This document shows positions 33,229 through 42,619 of a stretch of DNA of 64,000 nt, one piece after another. Both the position numbers and the translations under genes were made by a program. The notes beneath the pieces are model-generated. The model was given only the letters and a program-made list of their open reading frames with translations. It had not been told where the DNA came from and did no database searches. Source of the DNA: Salibacterium qingdaonense (lineage in GTDB: Bacteria > Bacillota > Bacilli > Bacillales > Marinococcaceae). Position 1 is the first letter of the stretch. Every line of letters starts with the position of its first letter. Location of the stretch: contig NZ_FOTY01000008.1 of NCBI RefSeq assembly GCF_900114715.1, positions 1 through 64,000 on the forward strand, given 5' to 3'.

Positions 33229-35370
33229 ATGAGCAATCAGATGCTCGCGACGTTCCGCTCGCGCCAGCAGAGCGTGGGAACAGAAAGGGTGTACCATACA
33301 CAGTGCCCGTTTTGCAGCATGCAGTGCAAAAAGAAGGTGCTGGAGGAGAAGCAGGGCAGCCGCCTGCGTTACCGGACGATCGGGGTGGACAATCCAACGA
33401 CAAAAGGACGGCTCTGCGTCAAAGGCAAAAACGCCTATCAGCATGCGGTGCACCCCGAACGCATCACCACACCACTCATCAAAGTGGATGGAGAATTTCA
33501 GAAAGCCGGCTGGGACGAAGCGCTTGATCTTATCGGGAAAAACTTCCGCGAAGTGCAGGAGGCTCGCGACAAGGACGCGGTGTCACTGTACGGCGGCGGC
33601 TCGCTCACGAATGAAGAAGCATACCTGCTCGGTAAACTCGCCCGCGTCGGCCTCGGGACGAAATACGTCGACTACAACGGCCGCTTCTGCATGTCATCGG
33701 CCGCTTCTGCCAGTACGAAAACATTCGGACTCGACCGTGGTTTCACGAACCATATCGATCAGATACCTGACGCCAAATGCATCATCCTTGCAGGCACGAA
33801 TATCGCCGAATGCCAGCCGACGTTTGTCCCGTATCTTGAGGAAGCGCGCCAGAACGGTTCGTTTCTGATCGTGATGGATCCACGGGAAACGGATACCGCC
33901 GCGATGGCGGATCTTCATCTGAAAGTGAAACCCGGTCAGGACAAACAGCTCGCGCTTTTGATGGAACACTATATCGTGCAGCACGGCCTGCAGGATGACG
34001 CGTTCTGCCGGGAGCAGACAGCCGGTTATGATGATCTTCTGGCACGGCTTGCGGAGGTGAATCCGGTAAAGGATGCGGCGGAAACAGGCCTCAGGCTCGA
34101 GGATATCGAAGAAGCGGCCTACCGTTTCGCCTCCGCCCCTACCGGCATGATCCTGACCGCACGCGGCATCGAGCAGCAGGTCGACGGCCACGACACCGTG
34201 CGGCACTTTCTGCATCTGCTTTTACTGACCGGCAAGATTGGAAAATACGCGTGCGGCTACGGAGCGGTGACCGGCCAGGCGAACGGTCAGGGCGGCCGTG
34301 AACACGGCCAGAAAGCCGACCAGCTTCCCGGGTACCGCTCGATTGAAAATTCCGAGCACCGCCGCTGGATCGCAGAGGTGTGGGGTGTTCAGGAACCGGA
34401 CCTGCCGGGAAAAGGGGTGTCCGCCTACGAGATGATGGAACGGATGGAGGAAGGAGAGATTCAGGCGCTGCTGTTAATCGGCTCCAATCCGGTCGTTTCC
34501 AACCCGAATGCCAACCTTGTGCACCGCGCCTTTTCGTCGGTATCGTTTATGGTGGTTGCGGAGATGTTTATGACCGAATCGGCAGCGTATGCGGATGTCA
34601 TTTTTCCAACCAGTTCGTATCTCGAAGATGAAGGGACGCTTACGAATCTGGAAGGCCGCGTTACCCTGCGCGAAGCATCTAAGGAGCTGCCCGGGCAGTG
34701 CCGCCACGACTGGCAGATCATGATGGCTGTGGCAGAGGTGATGGGAAAAGGAGACTATTTTTCCTACGAAAAGGCCGAGGATATTTTCAACGAACTCCGG
34801 CTTGCGTCCCGCGGCGGCAAAGCCGATTACTACGGGATTTCGTATGACCGGATCCGGCGGCAATCCGGCGTGTTCTGGCCCTGTCCATCCGAAGACGCGG
34901 ACGAGGCGGAAACACTCTTCACCAACTCCTTCGCGACGGAAGACGGACGCGCGCACTTTCTCACGGAACCGACGGCAGAGGAAGGAGCGAAAGAAACCGT
35001 CGACGCGGCGTATCCGCTCTATCTCACGACCGGACGCACGATGAGTCACTATTTAACCGGCGAACAGACGCGGCGGAGCTCCCGGCTCGCCGCCCGGGAA
35101 TTTGAATCGTACGTTGAGGTCCATCCGGACACCGCCCGCGACCACGGCGTGCGCTCCGGCGAACTCGTCACGCTCGCCTCCCGCCGCGGCACCGCCGTTC
35201 TGCGCTGCGTCGTATCCGGTGATGTACGGCGCGACACACTGTTTGCCCCGATGCACTGGGGAGGGCGCCAGAACATCAACCGCCTCATCGACCGCACCCT
35301 CGACCCTGCCTGCCGCATGCCCGGCTTCAAACGCACCGCCGTCTCTCTGCATCCGGCAGCCGGGGGTTAG
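33229..35370 (+). CDS. nasC: Assimilatory nitrate reductase, catalytic subunit NasC
   Basis: 713 residues. N-terminal [4Fe-4S] site QCPFCSMQCKKKV with the fourth Cys in GRLCVKG, then the Mo-bisMGD domains (NGRFCMSSAASASTKTFGLD, GTNIAECQPTF, GQANGQGGREHGQKADQLPG, IGSNPVVSNPN) and the C-terminal dinucleotide-binding barrel (YLTTGRTMSHYLTGEQTRRS, APMHWGG). It reduces nitrate to nitrite for biosynthesis. It lacks a twin-Arg signal, so it is cytoplasmic. AAGGAGG precedes the ATG. Confidence 0.92.
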   Translation: MSNQMLATFRSRQQSVGTERVYHTQCPFCSMQCKKKVLEEKQGSRLRYRTIGVDNPTTKGRLCVKGKNAYQHAVHPERITTPLIKVDGEFQKAGWDEALDLIGKNFREVQEARDKDAVSLYGGGSLTNEEAYLLGKLARVGLGTKYVDYNGRFCMSSAASASTKTFGLDRGFTNHIDQIPDAKCIILAGTNIAECQPTFVPYLEEARQNGSFLIVMDPRETDTAAMADLHLKVKPGQDKQLALLMEHYIVQHGLQDDAFCREQTAGYDDLLARLAEVNPVKDAAETGLRLEDIEEAAYRFASAPTGMILTARGIEQQVDGHDTVRHFLHLLLLTGKIGKYACGYGAVTGQANGQGGREHGQKADQLPGYRSIENSEHRRWIAEVWGVQEPDLPGKGVSAYEMMERMEEGEIQALLLIGSNPVVSNPNANLVHRAFSSVSFMVVAEMFMTESAAYADVIFPTSSYLEDEGTLTNLEGRVTLREASKELPGQCRHDWQIMMAVAEVMGKGDYFSYEKAEDIFNELRLASRGGKADYYGISYDRIRRQSGVFWPCPSEDADEAETLFTNSFATEDGRAHFLTEPTAEEGAKETVDAAYPLYLTTGRTMSHYLTGEQTRRSSRLAAREFESYVEVHPDTARDHGVRSGELVTLASRRGTAVLRCVVSGDVRRDTLFAPMHWGGRQNINRLIDRTLDPACRMPGFKRTAVSLHPAAGG

Positions 35371-35398
35371 GCAGGGGTCAGACGGGGGGGGGTGGGAG

Positions 35399-35659
35399 TC
35401 ACAATCCAGTTCCGGAATGGCTGAAGGGCATTTTAGAGTCGAGCTGGAGGATACATGCTGCTTTCCGGGCGGAGGGTGTGTCGGTTAGAGACATTTTGAG
35501 CGGCGGAATGTCTCTAAAATGGGGGTTACGGACACTTTTCCCGGTTTTTCTATCGAAAGTGTCCAGTAAAATGATTTACTGGACATATCAGGCATGAAAA
35601 TGTCTGTAAAACTCCGGTTAGAGCCATTTTGGCATCCAAAGTGTCCGTAACCGCCGGAG
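35399..35659 (+). repeat. GACATTTT multi-palindrome module A1
   Basis: Begins TCACAATCCAGTTCCGGAAT and continues with AAGGGCATTTTAGAG, then eight alternating half-sites: TTAGAGACATTTT (35485), AATGTCTCTAA (35507), TTACGGACACTTTT (35526), AAAGTGTCCAGTAAA (35556), TTTACTGGACAT (35575), AAAATGTCTGTAAA (35597), TTAGAGCCATTTT (35618), AAAGTGTCCGTAA (35638). Neighbouring half-sites are inverted, so arms can pair with the one before or after. It lies between the 3' ends of nasC and the gene at 35688. Confidence 0.85.
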
Positions 35660-35687
35660 CATATCAGCTGATGTCTAAGGGGCATAT

Positions 35688-36356
35688 TTATTGGAGACCC
35701 TCTTCTTTTAAACCGCTGGACGATTCGTCGATTAATAGAGAGTCCAGTTCTGATAGGGATTTTTCAAAGGTTTGAAGGAGACGTCCTTTGTCAATTTCAT
35801 TGGGATTAATCATCTCGTTTCTTTTATAATGAAAGGATTCATCAAAGGAACTCAATGCCTTCTGGAGCACCTCGAGCTTTTCAGCATCCATGTTATCCAC
35901 AGATTGCTGTATCAAATTTCTCCCATTAGCCCACATGTTAGTTATCGTATGATAAGCGTTCTTCTGATCTTGATTTAGGTGAGCTATCTGTTTTTCCGGG
36001 AGCCAAAACCATCCTGTCGTTTCCGTAGATGTTGTGTATTGCAAAGAGAGCACAAAATGCCCCGCCCATTCGGTCCATGCTACATAATCCGCATGGACCA
36101 TGTTGACGGTTGATTCCTGTACATTTTCATTTTGTATTTGTGTTATCAGCTCTTCTATAGATTGGGTGGTTTGTTGTGTCTCATGTTTACGCAGCAAATA
36201 ATTTGTCATGACCTCGCTATTGTCCTGAAAATGATTCATACGGTTCGTCTGATGGTTTATGTGTACCTGCTGCACCACATTAAACACGATAGAAATAATA
36301 CATATAATAAGCAAAATAATCGTCAGCGGGGAGTATTTTTTTATGAAGGTTTTCAT
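35688..36356 (-). CDS. Membrane-anchored extracytoplasmic protein
   Basis: 222 residues from ATG 36356 (AAAGGAAA upstream). One N-terminal membrane helix (LTIILLIICIISIVFNVVQQ) and a helical outer domain with conserved-looking aromatic residues (YVAWTEWAGHFVLSLQYTTS, GWFWLPEKQI). No family is recognised. The gene is bounded by two near-identical direct copies of the palindromic module (A1 and A2), so it could be lost or amplified by recombination between them. Confidence 0.65.
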   Translation of the reverse strand: MKTFIKKYSPLTIILLIICIISIVFNVVQQVHINHQTNRMNHFQDNSEVMTNYLLRKHETQQTTQSIEELITQIQNENVQESTVNMVHADYVAWTEWAGHFVLSLQYTTSTETTGWFWLPEKQIAHLNQDQKNAYHTITNMWANGRNLIQQSVDNMDAEKLEVLQKALSSFDESFHYKRNEMINPNEIDKGRLLQTFEKSLSELDSLLIDESSSGLKEEGLQ

Positions 36357-36642
36357 ATTGGTTTCCTTTCTGAACATGTCCTCCAGCGAACTTACTGGAG
36401 GATGAACATAAACTATCAACCATGATAACAAGCAGGAATTGATTTATTCTACGGCTCATGATGTAAAAATTATGTAAAGACATAGAAATTTCCCTATCTA
36501 AACATAAACGCCCGACTGCGGCGCCACTTTTTCCACTTCTTTGCCTTACGTTTTCGGTGTACGGAATGATGGATGTCAGCCGGGGGTTAAGTGACACCAT
36601 GTGGTATCGTAGTCGAAAAAGCGTCGGTTAGAGGGAAGGTAA

Positions 36643-36905
36643 AAGACACAATCCAGTTCCGGAATGGCTGAAGGGCATTTTAGAGTCGAGCTGGAGGATA
36701 CATGCTGCTTTCCGGGCGGAGAGTGTGTCGGTTAGAGACATTTTGCGCGGTGAAATGTCTCTAACATGGGGGTTACGGACACTTTTCCCGGTTTTTCTAT
36801 GGAAAATGTCCGGTAAAAATTTTTACCGGACATTTCGATTAGCAATATGTCTGTAAAACCCGGGTTAGAGCCATGTTGACATCCAAAGTGTCCGTAACCG
36901 CTGGA
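36643..36905 (+). repeat. GACATTTT multi-palindrome module A2
   Basis: Same order and orientation as A1, and almost identical over its first 80 bp. Its inner palindrome is GTCCGGTAAA (36808-36817) / TTTACCGGAC (36822-36831), where A1 has GTCCAGTAAA / TTTACTGGAC: both arms changed together. Upstream, 36357-36642 holds the start region of the 35688 gene and nothing else recognisable. Confidence 0.85.
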
Positions 36906-36960
36906 GGCTGCATAGAAAACAGCCGTATGTCACACCGAAATCAAGCAGAACAGCAGCCTG

Positions 36961-37110
36961 CGGGTCACAATTCCTCCCGGTGGATGAGATTGTGATTGTT
37001 AGCCGGCGTCTAAGGGACACAATCCAGTGCCGGATTGCTTAAAGTGCATCTTAGAGTCGCGCTTAAATACACTTTTCACCTTCCGGGCGGCCATTGTGCC
37101 GGGTAGAAAC
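36961..37110 (+). repeat. Partial palindrome module (A2b)
   Basis: TCACAATTCCTCCC ... GAGATTGTGA is an inverted repeat; then GACACAATCCAGTGCCGGAT, AAAGTGCATCTTAGAG and a degenerate tail. It contains the leading elements of the module but lacks the GGACATTTT half-site chain. Confidence 0.65.
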
Positions 37111-37127
37111 TTTTCTGCCTATGGATT

Positions 37128-37586
37128 CTACCGGATCGTATCGGCCGGCGGCTGGGATTGTTCGACTTCTTTGCGGATTCTTGCCGATGTCTTCACTACG
37201 TACGTTCCGGCGATGAAGTCGTGGATCGCTTTGCGGTCTTCGCGGAGACCGATCATAAACGCGCTCACGATGACTCCGATCCCAAGCGTCCCTACGTAAA
37301 CAAGGCCTGCCACGAGCACCCGCATCAGCATGGTACCAAGCGTGACATCCTCCCCGGATTCCTTCACGATGCGGATCCCGACAATCCGTTTGCCGATTAC
37401 ATAACCGTGCCAGAACACCGGCAGTAAAATAAGATAAGACAAGCTGATAAAATCGGTGATATTCCATTCCTCCCGGTAAATTTCCCCATATATCAGCCAT
37501 GTCATCATACTGAACACAGTCCCTGTAATGAAGAAATCTAAAATAGATGCACCCAATCTGAGCCCGAATCCTGCCCGTTCTTCCAT
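37128..37586 (-). CDS. RDD-family membrane protein
   Basis: 152 residues with three or four membrane segments. AGFGLRLGASILDFFITG carries the R..D pattern that names the family, and GKRIVGIRIVKESGED is the usual second motif. AAGGAGGAG precedes the start. RDD proteins are of uncertain function, and some affect sodium or proton exchange in halophiles. It follows the 25-aa peptide gene by 29 nt. Confidence 0.8.
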   Translation of the reverse strand: MEERAGFGLRLGASILDFFITGTVFSMMTWLIYGEIYREEWNITDFISLSYLILLPVFWHGYVIGKRIVGIRIVKESGEDVTLGTMLMRVLVAGLVYVGTLGIGVIVSAFMIGLREDRKAIHDFIAGTYVVKTSARIRKEVEQSQPPADTIR

Positions 37587-37615
37587 CACGGTCTCCTCCT
37601 TCTTCCATCATCTTG

Positions 37616-37693
37616 TTATTTTCCTGCTGTCATCCCTGTTATAATAACAATGGACAGCAGAACCACCCCAACGCCGAGAAGCAGTGAAATCAT
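37616..37693 (-). CDS. 25-residue membrane peptide
   Basis: MISLLLGVGVVLLSIVIITG followed by MTAGK: a single membrane helix with a positive end. Its ATG follows a GA-rich site (GAAGGAGAGGGGG) and its stop lies 29 nt before the RDD gene. It is below the usual gene-calling length. The strong binding site and clean hydrophobic profile make it plausible; function unknown. Confidence 0.5.
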   Translation of the reverse strand: MISLLLGVGVVLLSIVIITGMTAGK

Positions 37694-37790
37694 GCTCAGC
37701 CCCCTCCCTTCTCCTTTTCATTACGAAGCAACTCTTCTCATTGTTTCAATATTCTGGTTTTCCTTCAAGTTATATTACACAAAAACCATG

Positions 37791-37830
37791 AAGAAAAGCC
37801 ATGGAAATTATTCTTCCATGGCTTTTCTTC
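37791..37830 (-). terminator. Terminator of the carbohydrate operon
   Basis: AAGAAAAGCCATGG pairs with CCATGGCTTTTCTT around an 11-base loop, immediately after the nagB stop, followed on the minus strand by TTTTTG. Confidence 0.85.
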
Positions 37831-38580
37831 TTACGATGAATTTGTCATATCATATGCTTCACGATCTATTATCACACTTAAAGAAGAATGATAACGAAGA
37901 ATGCTGGCCGGATGAGCGGGTGATACTTCACCGTACAGCATGTCACGCACAGCGGATCGTTTCTTTATTCCATTTGCAATGACAATTACTTTAGAAGCAT
38001 CAAGGAGCTGTTTCATACCAAGAGTTACCCCTTTTTGCGGAGGATTCATAGAAGAATGAAAATACTTTCGGCCTACTTCCTGTGTTTTTTCATCTAAAGA
38101 TATGACATGGGCTTCCCCGTCGAGGGATGTACCAGGCTCATTAAACCCAACATGACCATTCACTCCAATTCCCAGTACGGCAACATCCAAGCCGCCTATC
38201 GAAGACAAATGGTCATTCATTTTACGGCACTCCATATCAAGATCTTCAGCTTTGGCATCAAAAACATGAATATTATCCTGTTTGATCCCAAGCGGTTGGA
38301 ACAAATGATGACGCAGGAAATGCTGACAGCTTCCCGCATCACTTTCTCCCAGTCCTTCCCACTCGTCCAATCCTATAAATTGGCATGATGTGAAATCCAC
38401 GCTGCCGTTTTCCTGGGATTGAACCAAATAGTCTATCATACCAGCCGGAGTGTCTCCAGCGGCTATACAAACCACAGCTTCCGGCTTATGCTGCACCGTT
38501 TGAATAACGCTTTCCGCGGCAATCCAGGATAATTCATCATACCCATCAGCTATGTTCACTTTTGTTTTGTGCGTTTTCAT
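37831..38580 (-). CDS. nagB: Glucosamine-6-phosphate deaminase family protein
   Basis: 249 residues. CIAAGDTPAGMIDYLVQ holds the phosphate loop, FIGLDEWEGL the catalytic Asp, and VLGIGVNGHVGFNEPGTSL the Asn-Gly-His and Glu of the ring-opening and deaminase site. NagB turns glucosamine-6-phosphate into fructose-6-phosphate and ammonia. Last gene of the operon; this suggests that the imported glycan contains an amino sugar. No nagA deacetylase or kinase gene lies here. Confidence 0.85.
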   Translation of the reverse strand: MKTHKTKVNIADGYDELSWIAAESVIQTVQHKPEAVVCIAAGDTPAGMIDYLVQSQENGSVDFTSCQFIGLDEWEGLGESDAGSCQHFLRHHLFQPLGIKQDNIHVFDAKAEDLDMECRKMNDHLSSIGGLDVAVLGIGVNGHVGFNEPGTSLDGEAHVISLDEKTQEVGRKYFHSSMNPPQKGVTLGMKQLLDASKVIVIANGIKKRSAVRDMLYGEVSPAHPASILRYHSSLSVIIDREAYDMTNSS

Positions 38581-38609
38581 CGAAAGCCTCCTTTTACTTT
38601 GTTCAGGTT

Positions 38610-39245
38610 TTATAGATTGGATTTGGGGCGGTTTCCTTTATCCACAGACTGCAGCAGCATTGTACCTATCCAGCATAATGCCAATAATGTTCCTCCCATT
38701 CCCCCAAGCATTGCCAAAGCAGGAACGAGGTACATGAGTAATAGACAGACAATAATAGTCATCCCAAAAGCTGCGGTATGGAAAGGATAGGAAAGTGCTG
38801 TGAAAAACGCTCTCAAAAAGGTTTGCCGGTTGGAATGGTTATAGTCTGTTATCGTACAAATAATAATAGGAAACATAGATAAAAAGAAGAAACAAAACAT
38901 GATATTAAACGCTGTGAACATCGTGCCGTACCATTCATTCCAATGAAGCGAAATGCGTAGATCCACAATGAAAAAAGCTAAAATGGCTGTAGATAGATAA
39001 CCCAGAACATTGGCTTTGATGAACACTTGTTTATACGTCTTCCAGTACCTGAAAAATAACTTATCTGTCCCCTGTTTTTGAAAAATGCATCGGCGGACAC
39101 TATCAAATAAAGCACAGCAAGAAGGAAAGAAACCAAGAATAAACAAACCCAGCAAAGTCCCTGCTAACCACAACACGTGGATTTTCAAAAATTGATAGAA
39201 TGCGTTGGAAAGCGTATAGATAGCTGAGTTAAAATGACGTTCCAT
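38610..39245 (-). CDS. DUF624 (YesL-like) membrane protein
   Basis: 211 residues, five or six membrane segments. LWLAGTLLGLFILGFFPSCC near the N-terminus and ILAFFIVDLRIS match DUF624, represented by B. subtilis YesL, which is typically encoded with carbohydrate ABC transporters and polysaccharide-degrading enzymes. Its exact job is unknown. GGGGAGG before the ATG. Confidence 0.85.
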   Translation of the reverse strand: MERHFNSAIYTLSNAFYQFLKIHVLWLAGTLLGLFILGFFPSCCALFDSVRRCIFQKQGTDKLFFRYWKTYKQVFIKANVLGYLSTAILAFFIVDLRISLHWNEWYGTMFTAFNIMFCFFFLSMFPIIICTITDYNHSNRQTFLRAFFTALSYPFHTAAFGMTIIVCLLLMYLVPALAMLGGMGGTLLALCWIGTMLLQSVDKGNRPKSNL

Positions 39246-39266
39246 GGTTTTTCCTCCCCTCTCTTG

Positions 39267-41768
39267 TCATAGATACAGCGCTCCTTCAATACTTGGCAGC
39301 TGATTATTCACCTTCGAGCCATCAACAAATAACTCTCCCGTTTCATTTAAATGAATATTTCCATACCCGGGATCATTCACGGTGATATGTTTCACCTGTT
39401 CCTTGGCATATACGACATCTATTTTCGTTGAAAGTATTCTTTCCCTGAATGTCTGAAAATCATAGAATTCTTTCTCTTCTCCCATTCTAATCAACCAGAG
39501 ATTACTTCGCCCTGGTGAAACAACTTCCCTGTGCTGGTCCATTCCTTCCGTGGTTAACGTATATCCATTTTGCGCAAACAGAGCGGTATAACTATTATTT
39601 TTTCTTAGGAATAACCAGTTTTCGTCGAAAACACATTCATCGAAGACTTCCAAAGGAACATAGGCATGCGTGAAATCCACTTCATGATGTTCTTCTATTT
39701 TAAAATAGCTGAGCAGGATGCCACGGTGTTGTTGAACGAGAGGGAGATTCCCATTTCCTGCCCAGTATCCCGGGCGTCCATCTCCTTTTTTGGCATGTTC
39801 CCCTGGATGATTGACCCAGATATTCTCTTCCGGACCAAAACTCGCCTGCCATACATGCTCCTGATATCCTTTTTCAAATGGGCGGTAGCAAAGTGCGGAC
39901 GATAGCATATAACCTCTCGACTTAAATGTATACAACGGAACCTCTCCATCTAACCCCTGGGTATGATAATATACGAAAGTATTATTCGAAGCAGAAAGTA
40001 GATGGCTGTATTCAAACGGAGGAATATAGGTAGACAGAGCCAGTGCAACAGATGCAAAGGAAGAGTAGTTGATATTCGCTGCTCCCCAGGCCAGCCAGGA
40101 TAAATTTGTCGTCTGTGTATTATAATGACCTTTCAACTCTTTTTCATATACTCTTCCCTGAGAGCAAGTAAGGTATCCATTATAGCTATTGGCGGCCAGC
40201 CAATAGAATATATAATCGAGTGCTTTCAAAGCCCGTTGACTAATCTCATGGTCTGTGGAAAAATCGTATAATTGGATCAATCCTATGACATTGATAGGAA
40301 TATAAGGACTGGAATTCCATTCAGCCAGTCCATCTTTGAAAAATCGCTCAAACCATGAAAGCAGAAGCTGCCTTGCTTTTTCATAATGCTCTTTGCCGTA
40401 CATGGAAGCGTTTGGGAAAAATGTATCCGGATAACGCTGCCCGGCAAGCAGTTCGCTCGTGTGAAAAATCAAGGCGTGATTTTCGCTGAAGAACCACATC
40501 ACATCGTTGCCGGGTTCATCCATCCAATAGCGGTAGTCGATAACAGCTTGTTCGATACGATTTCGTAAGGCTGGAGTTAACACATGCTCTCTATCATCCA
40601 TATCCAGTAATCGAAAGTACATGACAATACTGAAATCGCTGCAATCCAATCTATCTTCCACCCAGCTGACATCTTCACGCAGTATTTCTTCCCAATCGGC
40701 GGATGATTTTGTGGTTGCTTTAAACATAGCCAGCACTCTGTGAACATTGGGTTCTCCGTGCACAGAAACAAGATCAAGCAGCAATTTTTTCCGGTCATTT
40801 AATGTATCCGCATGAAAATGTTGAAAAGGTTCCGGATAAATCTGTATACCGAAGTTTTTACGAAGATGCACGTTTCCATTACTTAGAATAACGGTAACAG
40901 CGTGATATCCCATCTGAAAGGTTTCAGCGGCACCAAAAGTTATTACGTTATCTTCTGATTTCAGTTCCCGATGCAGCGTCTGGGCGTTACATCGCTCCAC
41001 CTTGAATACTCCAGTGACACGGAACGGATGTTCAGCTTTTTTTCCAAGATGGAAGATTACTTTTTCATTTTGATACGTATCCTGACTGAAACACCCCTTC
41101 TCCAATAACTCTTTCATCCGACCGATTTCTACAGGATCCTCTCCGGCGATCGGAAGCATTCCTTTTAATGATGTATTTCCGGAGATATAATCCATTCGGA
41201 ACAAAAACTTCGTATCTCTCTCCGCCAGATCATCGTAATACACATAGATAGAATTATTTCCTTTGTTTAATGGAATGGTTAGATTTTCTGTTTGTGCTTT
41301 ATTCCGTGTGAAAGGCGCCATGGTATGCTGCAGCACTTCATTCACCCAAAGAGACATTCCTCCGCACACAGAGATGGAAAATGTCACCCACTGGTTTTCA
41401 GAACTCTCTATTTCCGTATAAGCCCATGATTCAATATGCGCGGGTTCTGACCAGAACCCCTTTGTTTCCACCGCTGTTTCTTCAAATGGAAGATGAAGCT
41501 CCCAGGTTTTCTGTTGTCCCTGATAACGTACTTTTTGCTGCAAATCGGGTGCTTTTATATCTTCAGGAATAGTTCTGTATGGTTCTCTCGAGCTGATAAA
41601 CTCGGAACGCCCGGGAAATTCATGCGAAGCCGCCCCTGTTTTTAACCAGGCATTCACTTCTCCATCCATCGTGCTTGCTTCAAACGTTTTACGGTTTTCA
41701 AAGGTTCCGAGAATAAGCCAATGATTTAATGAATCTCCGGGATCGAGAGTGAAAGGTAATTTGTTCAT
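39267..41768 (-). CDS. Large putative glycan-degrading enzyme (833 aa)
   Basis: 833 residues, no signal peptide, so probably cytoplasmic and acting on imported oligosaccharide. The first 330 residues look like beta-sandwich domains (WVTFSISVCGGMSLWVNEVL, NNSIYVYYDDLAERDTKFLF). The middle is helical with conserved aromatic patches (DVMWFFSENHALIFHTSELL, WNSSPYIPINVIGLIQLYDF), as in (alpha/alpha) toroid hydrolases and lyases, and the end is beta again. No named family is certain. Its place between transporter and nagB argues for action on an amino-sugar glycan. The ribosome binding site is weak. Confidence 0.65.
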   Translation of the reverse strand: MNKLPFTLDPGDSLNHWLILGTFENRKTFEASTMDGEVNAWLKTGAASHEFPGRSEFISSREPYRTIPEDIKAPDLQQKVRYQGQQKTWELHLPFEETAVETKGFWSEPAHIESWAYTEIESSENQWVTFSISVCGGMSLWVNEVLQHTMAPFTRNKAQTENLTIPLNKGNNSIYVYYDDLAERDTKFLFRMDYISGNTSLKGMLPIAGEDPVEIGRMKELLEKGCFSQDTYQNEKVIFHLGKKAEHPFRVTGVFKVERCNAQTLHRELKSEDNVITFGAAETFQMGYHAVTVILSNGNVHLRKNFGIQIYPEPFQHFHADTLNDRKKLLLDLVSVHGEPNVHRVLAMFKATTKSSADWEEILREDVSWVEDRLDCSDFSIVMYFRLLDMDDREHVLTPALRNRIEQAVIDYRYWMDEPGNDVMWFFSENHALIFHTSELLAGQRYPDTFFPNASMYGKEHYEKARQLLLSWFERFFKDGLAEWNSSPYIPINVIGLIQLYDFSTDHEISQRALKALDYIFYWLAANSYNGYLTCSQGRVYEKELKGHYNTQTTNLSWLAWGAANINYSSFASVALALSTYIPPFEYSHLLSASNNTFVYYHTQGLDGEVPLYTFKSRGYMLSSALCYRPFEKGYQEHVWQASFGPEENIWVNHPGEHAKKGDGRPGYWAGNGNLPLVQQHRGILLSYFKIEEHHEVDFTHAYVPLEVFDECVFDENWLFLRKNNSYTALFAQNGYTLTTEGMDQHREVVSPGRSNLWLIRMGEEKEFYDFQTFRERILSTKIDVVYAKEQVKHITVNDPGYGNIHLNETGELFVDGSKVNNQLPSIEGALYL

Positions 41769-41793
41769 CTTTTATCATCCATTCTGTCATGGG

Positions 41794-42618
41794 TTAATCT
41801 TTCATGCCTGTCATCATAATCCCCCGTATGAAAAATCGTTGAAAAATCAAGAATATGATGATTAGTGGAACCATCGTCAATACTGCCATAGCAAGCAGTG
41901 GTCCCCAGTCCACCGAATACTGACCAACAAAATTGGCCAGTGCAAGTTCGAGTGTATACAAGTTGGAATCCGAAATGGCAATGAGCGGCCAGATGTAATC
42001 CTGCCAACGCCACATGATAGAAAATATCGTCAATGTAGCAAGAATCGGTTTCGCCAATGGAAGGATCAACCGAATGAATATTTTCCAGTCACTTGCTCCA
42101 TCGATTTTTGCCGCCTCAATCATTTCGTCCGGCACCGACATCAAATACTGTCTGACCAGAAATACACCGGTTGGAGTTGCAGCTGGAGGAATGATAATCC
42201 CCCAAAGCGTGTTATATAACCCCAAATTCTTTAAGACGATAAACATCGGAATCATCAATGCCTCTAAAGGAATCATCAAAGTTGAAAGAAAAAAGACAAG
42301 GATAACCGCACTGCCCCGAAACCTATATTTTGCCAGAGCATAACCGGCCATGGTGTTAATTACCAATGTTAATACAGTAGCCGCGACTGTCACAAAAACA
42401 GTGTTAAATAAGTAACGTGTAAAATTAGATTCCTGAAAAGCACTTATATAGTTGTTCAGCGTGAAATTCTGAGGAATAATGGAAGGCGGCCAGCTGAAGA
42501 GTTCCCCGGATGGTTTCAGTGAAGAACTTACAACCCATAACACCGGGAAAAGCATGAAAATGGCAATGAGGATTAAAGGAATGTACAGGATCCAGTTTTG
42601 TTGTTTCGTATGTTTCAT
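41794..42618 (-). CDS. Carbohydrate ABC transporter permease (MalG type)
   Basis: 274 residues, six membrane segments. The EAA loop that touches the ATPase is IEAAKIDGASDWKIFIRLIL. It starts one base after the end of the other permease (GGAGGGAGGG upstream). It forms the channel with the MalF-type partner. As usual in Bacillaceae CUT1 operons, the ATPase gene is absent and a shared MsmX-like ATPase is assumed. Confidence 0.92.
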   Translation of the reverse strand: MKHTKQQNWILYIPLILIAIFMLFPVLWVVSSSLKPSGELFSWPPSIIPQNFTLNNYISAFQESNFTRYLFNTVFVTVAATVLTLVINTMAGYALAKYRFRGSAVILVFFLSTLMIPLEALMIPMFIVLKNLGLYNTLWGIIIPPAATPTGVFLVRQYLMSVPDEMIEAAKIDGASDWKIFIRLILPLAKPILATLTIFSIMWRWQDYIWPLIAISDSNLYTLELALANFVGQYSVDWGPLLAMAVLTMVPLIIIFLIFQRFFIRGIMMTGMKD

Positions 42619-42619
42619 G

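Noticed and set aside
35399-36905. Modules A1 and A2 as CRISPR or integron attC sites
   Set aside because: Half-sites alternate in orientation with varied, short spacers and no cas genes, so not CRISPR. No integrase gene and no attC-like R/L box order were seen, so not an integron.
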